Positions 58,173-64,000 of a stretch of DNA of 64,000 nt are shown here, piece after piece. The notes under the pieces were generated by a model, which saw nothing but the letters and a program-made list of their open reading frames with translations, ran no database searches and was not told where the DNA came from. The DNA comes from Polytrichum commune (lineage: Eukaryota > Streptophyta > Polytrichopsida > Polytrichales > Polytrichaceae). The stretch covers positions 54,834,758 through 54,898,757 of the forward strand of contig OX485805.1 in NCBI GenBank assembly GCA_950295325.1, read 5' to 3'. The stretch's first letter is position 1. Each line of letters begins with the position of its first letter. The position numbers and the translations under genes are program-made.

Positions 58173-59302
58173 CATATCTACTTGAGATTAAGACTCTCTA
58201 TTGGGGTTCATCCAAAAGAGAAAAGAAAAACAAGAAAAAAGGAATCTCCATGTCTTTACACTGACGTGCAATGTATGTTCACCACATCCATTTCATGTCC
58301 GCGTGACGATGGACTTAGCAGTGGTTAAATGTCTATTCTTTTTATAGGTGAATCATAAGTTAGTTTGTTGGTAATCATAAACATAAATATAGTTTGCTTA
58401 CTAAATGTTTGTAAAGGGGGGAGGATTTTAGTCTAGGGGAATCGGGGCCTTGTTGTTTCTAAAGCTTACATTTATTAAGTATGATGTGTGTGAAGTAGTG
58501 GTTAGAGATTTTGGAGAAGGTTTCCATCAATTTGTGTTTTTTTTATGTGGGATCTTAAGTTCAATAAGCTTTTGTATGGTGGGTGTGTAGATGGTGCCTC
58601 AAAAGCATGTGGTTATAATTATTATAAGTAGGACCAACCATCCTTGTTGGCTTAAGGCAATTTGGAGTGTGTCATATTTTCCTAGATTTTATGTTATGGC
58701 TTCTTGGGGCAATCTATCATAGTAGTAGGTGAACTCTATGATTTTTACTTTGAGGTTTTGGTTAGGTGTGAGTGGGGGTTCGGTCATGAGTATTGTTCCC
58801 CATTATGCATAATATATCCAAGCATAGCCAGATGAGACAATTGCACCTCATGAGGTAGCAAGTGCAAAGGAGTAGCTATGAGGGTAGAGTGTTGTCCAAT
58901 GTTGTATTGATGAGTTTGCATGCATTTGTTAATGTGAAACATTTGGTTGTTGGGTGGGCAAGGAGGGTGTCAACTAGCGCATGCATTGCTTTGTTGCGCT
59001 TATTGGCTTGAAGGTTGTTTATATGTTTATTAGTGAAGCATGAGAGTAGGTGGAGGTAAGTGACATTTGTTTAGGAGAGTATAAGTTGCATATATAAAAT
59101 ATACATATTGAAATCAACACATTAATTTACTTTTCATTTTAGAATGACAAGGACCCCTTCAAATGGTAAGGCACAAAAGCTATAACATCAATGCTAATGA
59201 GGATTTTGCAATGTTTTGACTTCTGAATTAATTACATGCTTTATTGATACTTTCACCGTCGGAATGAAATCCCAGCCAATTGCTTCTTTACTGAGTGAAG
59301 TT

Positions 59303-59348
59303 CACACACACACACACACACTATATCTATCTATCTATCTATCTATCT
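59303..59348. repeat. (CA)n / (TATC)n microsatellite, copy B
   Basis: Duplicate of 4513-4558 with identical length. Confidence 0.9.
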
Positions 59349-59803
59349 GTACATATATTGATTGGATTTTGAACCTTGAAGTTGAAGTGCACTCAATATA
59401 GGATGTGTGGATAAGTGGCCTTTAAAAATGAGCACCAAGTGCAATGGTTTTTTTGAAGTCCAACGGGGCGGGCAAAAGTTTCCGGTCGGGTTCAAAAAAT
59501 CTCGATTTCTTTCTAGGGGTTGCCCCTACTAGCATCTACCTCCCCTGAAAAGCTCGTAGGGGGAGTTTTAATGTCCCCCAAAAAGATTGTGTTCTTGATT
59601 TATGGCAATTGCCTCTCCCATGGAAGTGCTTCTAGATTTCTTTCATGGGACCCGACCCCACCAAGGACAACACACCAACCCACGCAACCAAGGACAACCC
59701 ACATACCAAGGAACCTAGATATGTTGCGGTGTGACACGTCCAGAGGATCCGCCTCCCCTCAAAGTGGGTGCGTCATTCTTGGATCTTCATTCATTTTGGT
59801 GTT

Positions 59804-59971
59804 GGCTTTGTGGCATAAAATTATTCAAATTCATAATAGTGTTCTATGGGACCGACAATATTTCATGGATTAATCTTGGATATTCCCCACATTTCGTATG
59901 AATATGGGGAACATTACATGGAATATCCGTCCCACAGAACACTGTTATGGATTTGAATAATGTGCCAAGCC
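59804..59971. mobile_element. Foldback / MITE-like element, copy B
   Basis: Duplicate of 5014-5181, carried along by the segmental duplication. Confidence 0.65.
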
Positions 59972-61279
59972 TTATATCTAATTATTATTATTATTATAAT
60001 TCCTTCATGGAGATGGGCTCCACCTAACTCCGACACCTCCCCTCCCTTATTAGTTTGAGAACTTTGAGAATCCTAGGACCTTATTTCTTGAATTTGTTCC
60101 CTAGAGTTCAACGAAAGGACACCCCCTCGGTGGTAGGACAACTTACTTCACTACTTTTGCTTTGTTGTGCTTCTTTCATGTATGTTGCCCTTGATATACT
60201 TCACATAAAGGTCAAAGAGAGTTTCATTCTTATAAACTCGTGTGTTGTTTTTGGGTATGCCCAGAACCTTGAAGTCACAGCACCTGCTTGCAGCATACAC
60301 ACACCAATAGCAACCAGTCTCGGAATCTTCATCTACGGTGTATATTGGAAGATCACTGGATTTCTCTTATTTGAGCAGCCATAATGGTTTCTTCGAAAGG
60401 TCCCCACAGAGCATGGAGCGAGATGGCAGTTTGAAGTCACAGACTGCAACCTCCACGCATCTCAAACCCACTCAAACAAAAACGTACTCACTGAATCTTC
60501 AACCACACACCTTGTTCTCGTTTTTTCACTTCAAGTTATGAGTAAGGTAGAATGCAATGATTATGCAAGGGCAAGTTCAGAGAGTCCAAGCTCATGTGTT
60601 CTAACAATCGTATCATTATAAAACAAAATGAAGAAAGCATGAGCTTTGAATGCCGAGCTCTTCTTTTAAAAGTCTGATGCTCACAGACAATATATATCTG
60701 CATCCATAGATCCATAGACATGTTTTGAGAAGCTCTTCATGAATAAGAGCATGTGCGTGAGGTTTGAGCAAGATTCAGAGGAGCAGAGATTGTCATGTGA
60801 AAATTTCAGAAGTGTTTGCTGATCAACAAATTCTGACATTTGGTGGTGAATGTTCCAGTTTGCTCCTGACTTGGACTATTTAGACATGGGCAATTCACCT
60901 TGATCTCAACTCGTCAGTCAATGGTATTCGAAGTACCTTGGAGGTGGGTGACCCTTCTGACACTTATGTCTAAGCATGTTCTACCTCCTGAACAACTACC
61001 AAGTAAATTCTTTAACCAATTCTTGGTTTTGTGTCATCAGATATAATCAGGCCTATTTATAGCGAACTTACATTTCAGTTTGCATCCAACAAACTTGGGT
61101 CCAAACACCCCTTCATGGACCTTGGTTTTGGACTCAAGATTGGACCCAAGTTTAGAGCTTGGTTTCTCAAATTGGATGAAGTATTTTTTTTTTGAGTCAA
61201 GATCAACAAGAATTGGTGGAAAAATGTTACCAAATTAGTGTCATGATTTCTTTTCTTCATACTTTGGACTTGGACCTCA

Positions 61280-62322
61280 GTGTTGTCGCAACCCTTGCTA
61301 GCCCGCTAACAATCTTGCCAATTTTCATTTCTAGCAAAGGTTACGAGCGCTAATCGGTGCATTCCGCCATGCTAATGGTTAGCTCCTCCTACCCCGGACC
61401 TTATACTGTAGTTGATAAGAGGGAACCAACCCTCCTACTTTGCTTTCGGGACTCACCCCTTAATCGGTAACCAATCCTATGTTGATCATCGCGTTGCCAG
61501 AGCAACACTACAACAACCTGAACCATACTAGGCAATTATGGCCTCACATTGGGCCAATGCCCATGGAGGCCGTGCCGTTCGGCCTCGGGTGGGTGAGGCC
61601 ACACCACCTCACCTATATAAGCCTCTAGCATTCTAGGCCGGACCCCTACCCCACCGTCAAGAGACCTTTTGTCTCTCTACCAAGAGTTCGGGCCAAGTAG
61701 ACATTTTCCTTTAGCTGTTGGGCCTAGAAGCCCCCAGCAGCTTAAGACCATCGTAACTTCCTTGTATGATGTTTGATGCGGACAGCCAACCACTCCATCT
61801 TCATCTACGCTTCACGTAGATACCAATGGACTCCTCACTTGCCTCATTCGGCCAAGTATTGAGGAAGTCATGCATGTTCAAACCTTGGCAGTCCCGGGAA
61901 TCACTCCCAGGCACTGCTGGACCAGGGCGCTATCCCGGGACAGCGTCCCACTCAAATTGCCATAACTCCTAGCTCACACCTCTGATTGAGGTGTTCTTGA
62001 GCTTTATGGAATCACCACGCCATGAGCTACGCATAGCTCATGGCCCTACCCTCATGCCTTCTAGTTTCCGTGGGTGGGAGGCGTTTCCAACTCCCGGGGC
62101 CCTCACCCACACTAGGATCACTTGGGCCCTCTCACCAACGGCGCCACAAGTCCCGGGTGTCACTCCGGGTCCCCCTTGTGCCCATGGTGTTTCGGGCAAT
62201 CCTCATGGAGAAGTGCGCGACAAGTGTAAACTACTTGGGTCAAATTATTTTGCCCTTGACCAATTAAGTTTGCTCGATATCATCATTTCCACAGTCTTGG
62301 ACCTTAAAGTAAACTGCCCTTA
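61280..62322 (+). repeat. GC-rich LTR-like block, copy B
   Basis: Duplicate of 6490-7567. It lacks the hairpin-bearing 35 bp and carries substitutions at the equivalents of 6756 and 7116. Confidence 0.3.
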
Positions 62323-64000
62323 GTGTCAGGTAGCCAACTATGCCCATTTACAAAGTTTCAAGGTTATCATATATGTAGAGGGGTTGTTCCATATGAATGG
62401 CTAAGATTCTTTTTGTCCACTGAGTTGTGGATATTAGATAGATGATCAAGATCTAGAACAAAGCATATTGTTACTTTTTTCTGATCATTCAATTGTGCTC
62501 GACATTGATGACACTGAGAGTGCACAGGTTCAAATTCTTCATACATGATTCCTTAGAAATAAAATGAAATAATTGCTGCTCCAGATGAATCAAAGTTGCT
62601 GGCAACATTTTTAATAACGCACAGATGATAATAAAATTTCAGGCTGGGCTCATGCTATTCAAAGATTCATCTACAAAATATTTAATCAACATATCTTACT
62701 CAAAATTCACATGCCACATGACTGTAACTGCTAAAAATTCTATGAGCATGTTGATCAAGATTGTTTATAATAACAGGCCGGGTCATGAAAAACTTCCAAT
62801 CACAAATTTTCATGTACAACCAAAGCCCCATCAACAAGTAAGGTTGAGGTATCCATAGTCGACTAGGTTTATTTTACCGCTCACTTGGGTCATGTAATGT
62901 CGACATGGATGAGATCTATATTTTTCAGGCGAACATAGTTTCAGTTTATGTGATGTTGGATTATGATTGATTACCCTCATAAGAGTTTATGTGGATTCTG
63001 AGAGGTTTACAAAATCTTAAATATTTCTTAGGATTTGCAAGTCTATAAATTGCTTTTGTAGAGCTCACAAAGTCCCATGATGGAAACAGGGACCATTGTG
63101 ATGTGACTTATACCCTGATGCCAACATCAAGTTTGCTTTACAGGTAGACGAACTTTTGATTTTGGACCCTACAACCTTTACCGGGCATTACTCTTGAACA
63201 GGATTCACTGGTCAGCAAGAGGTTTATTAACATTTGGGTGTGATTGCAGTGATCTTGTCTCAGGATGCTATCCAGAGTCCACACATCTTCTCCTAACCAT
63301 CCCGAGTAACTGAGCCATGTACCTTTTGGACTTGATTTTGAACAATTTGCAAGAATTTGGCAAGGACCAGCATAAACAACCTACAACTTGATCCAACTCT
63401 GGCCAAAGAGTGATCAAGCCTCTTCGCACAAGTTTAATTGGAACTGCACTTCCAGGTACGTATTCCAATTACTCAACCCAATCCTTAAAAGCAGATTGCA
63501 AACATACTGGGTAATTTAGTTCATGGATGATTTTCAAGATTTGGACTCCTTCATATCTACCATGCCTTTGTATATGCCCATACGGAGGGTACATGTGATT
63601 CTGATGATCTAGGGCAATCTTCAGTTTTTTAGTTCTGCTTGTTCCAGCATGGAGCTGCAAATAGGCATTTACTATTAGCAACCACACCGTTTACGGTATT
63701 TGGTGTCATGTACACTATACGTGAAGGGCCTAAACTAGATGCCTAGAATCATATTGGCAATCAATTGCTAATACAAACTAGTTTTGGTATAATACGCTTG
63801 TAGTGGATGACCGTATGATGGTATTCATAGAATTTTCATATCAAGTGCAACTTGCATTTGAAGCTTCAAGCTTGTAGTGTCCAATAATCATATTTGTTAT
63901 CCAGCCATCTAGATGTGCACTCATCTTTCAACTTTGTGCCCCTAAACTTATATGATGCATGCTCTTTCTTGAACCAACATAGATTTCTTCCAAAACCATT

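Larger units (their letters stand above)
54791..64000 (+). repeat. Segmental duplication, copy B (partner 1-9245)
   Basis: Direct copy of 1-9245, lacking 35 bp near 61471. It stops at the window edge at the point equal to 9245 in copy A, so the counterpart of the TPR-kinase start (9348) would fall about 103 bp beyond the window. No gene inside is supported, as in copy A. Confidence 0.97.

Noticed and set aside
1-64000. tRNA or rRNA genes
   Set aside because: I saw no cloverleaf-type or conserved rRNA sequence by eye; a covariance-model scan would be needed to exclude short ones.

Overview
The window is AT-rich plant nuclear DNA, mostly intergenic and repeat-derived. Plant origin is supported by short GT-AG introns, CCCTAAA-type telomere-like motifs, a Stowaway-type MITE and a TKL-like kinase carrying twelve TPR repeats. 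TPR-kinases of this build, together with the GHTHDDID-type transposase found here, make me favour a non-seed land plant (moss or another bryophyte, or a lycophyte). That is inference from memory and no species is claimed.

Layout. (1) 1-9245 and 54791-64000 are two direct copies of one segment. They are almost identical up to about 6.68 kb and about 0.7% different after that. (2) 9348-11708 is the only intact host-type gene, a 786-residue TPR-protein kinase, with a Stowaway-like MITE 20 bp after its stop codon. The second copy of the segment runs off the window about 100 bp before the expected second kinase. (3) 12-26.9 kb is intergenic, with microsatellites, degenerate minisatellites, foldback elements and old dispersed repeats. 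(4) 27580-43852 is a 16.27-kb DNA transposon. It has 28-bp terminal inverted repeats beginning AACACTATATTCG and an ATAA target duplication. It sits inside a 1.1-kb repeat whose uninterrupted relative at 53003-54128 serves as the empty site. (5) 44.3-54.8 kb is again intergenic, with a CACTA-like mini-element, a gene relic, an older paralogous segment and a 267-bp pogo-like MITE.

The transposon is the main feature. It has two divergent genes. The leftward one is a two-exon transposase of about 975 codons, broken by one in-frame TAA just before its LDN motif. The rightward one is a spliced gene of about 1346 codons whose last exon encodes an FCP1/NIF-like HAD phosphatase domain. It is broken by a one-base frameshift and one in-frame TAG. 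A further two-exon reading frame lies at its 3' end. Scattered through the element, and seen nowhere else in the window, are about 22 copies of a CpG-dense palindrome with core TTACGGACGCGCGTCCGTAA. At least one copy lies in every intron I could define and seven lie upstream of the transposase; only one is in coding sequence. This looks like a dedicated cis-element system. A site for an element-encoded DNA-binding or anti-silencing factor is my leading, untested hypothesis. Splice sites, exon joins and copy comparisons were all done by eye.
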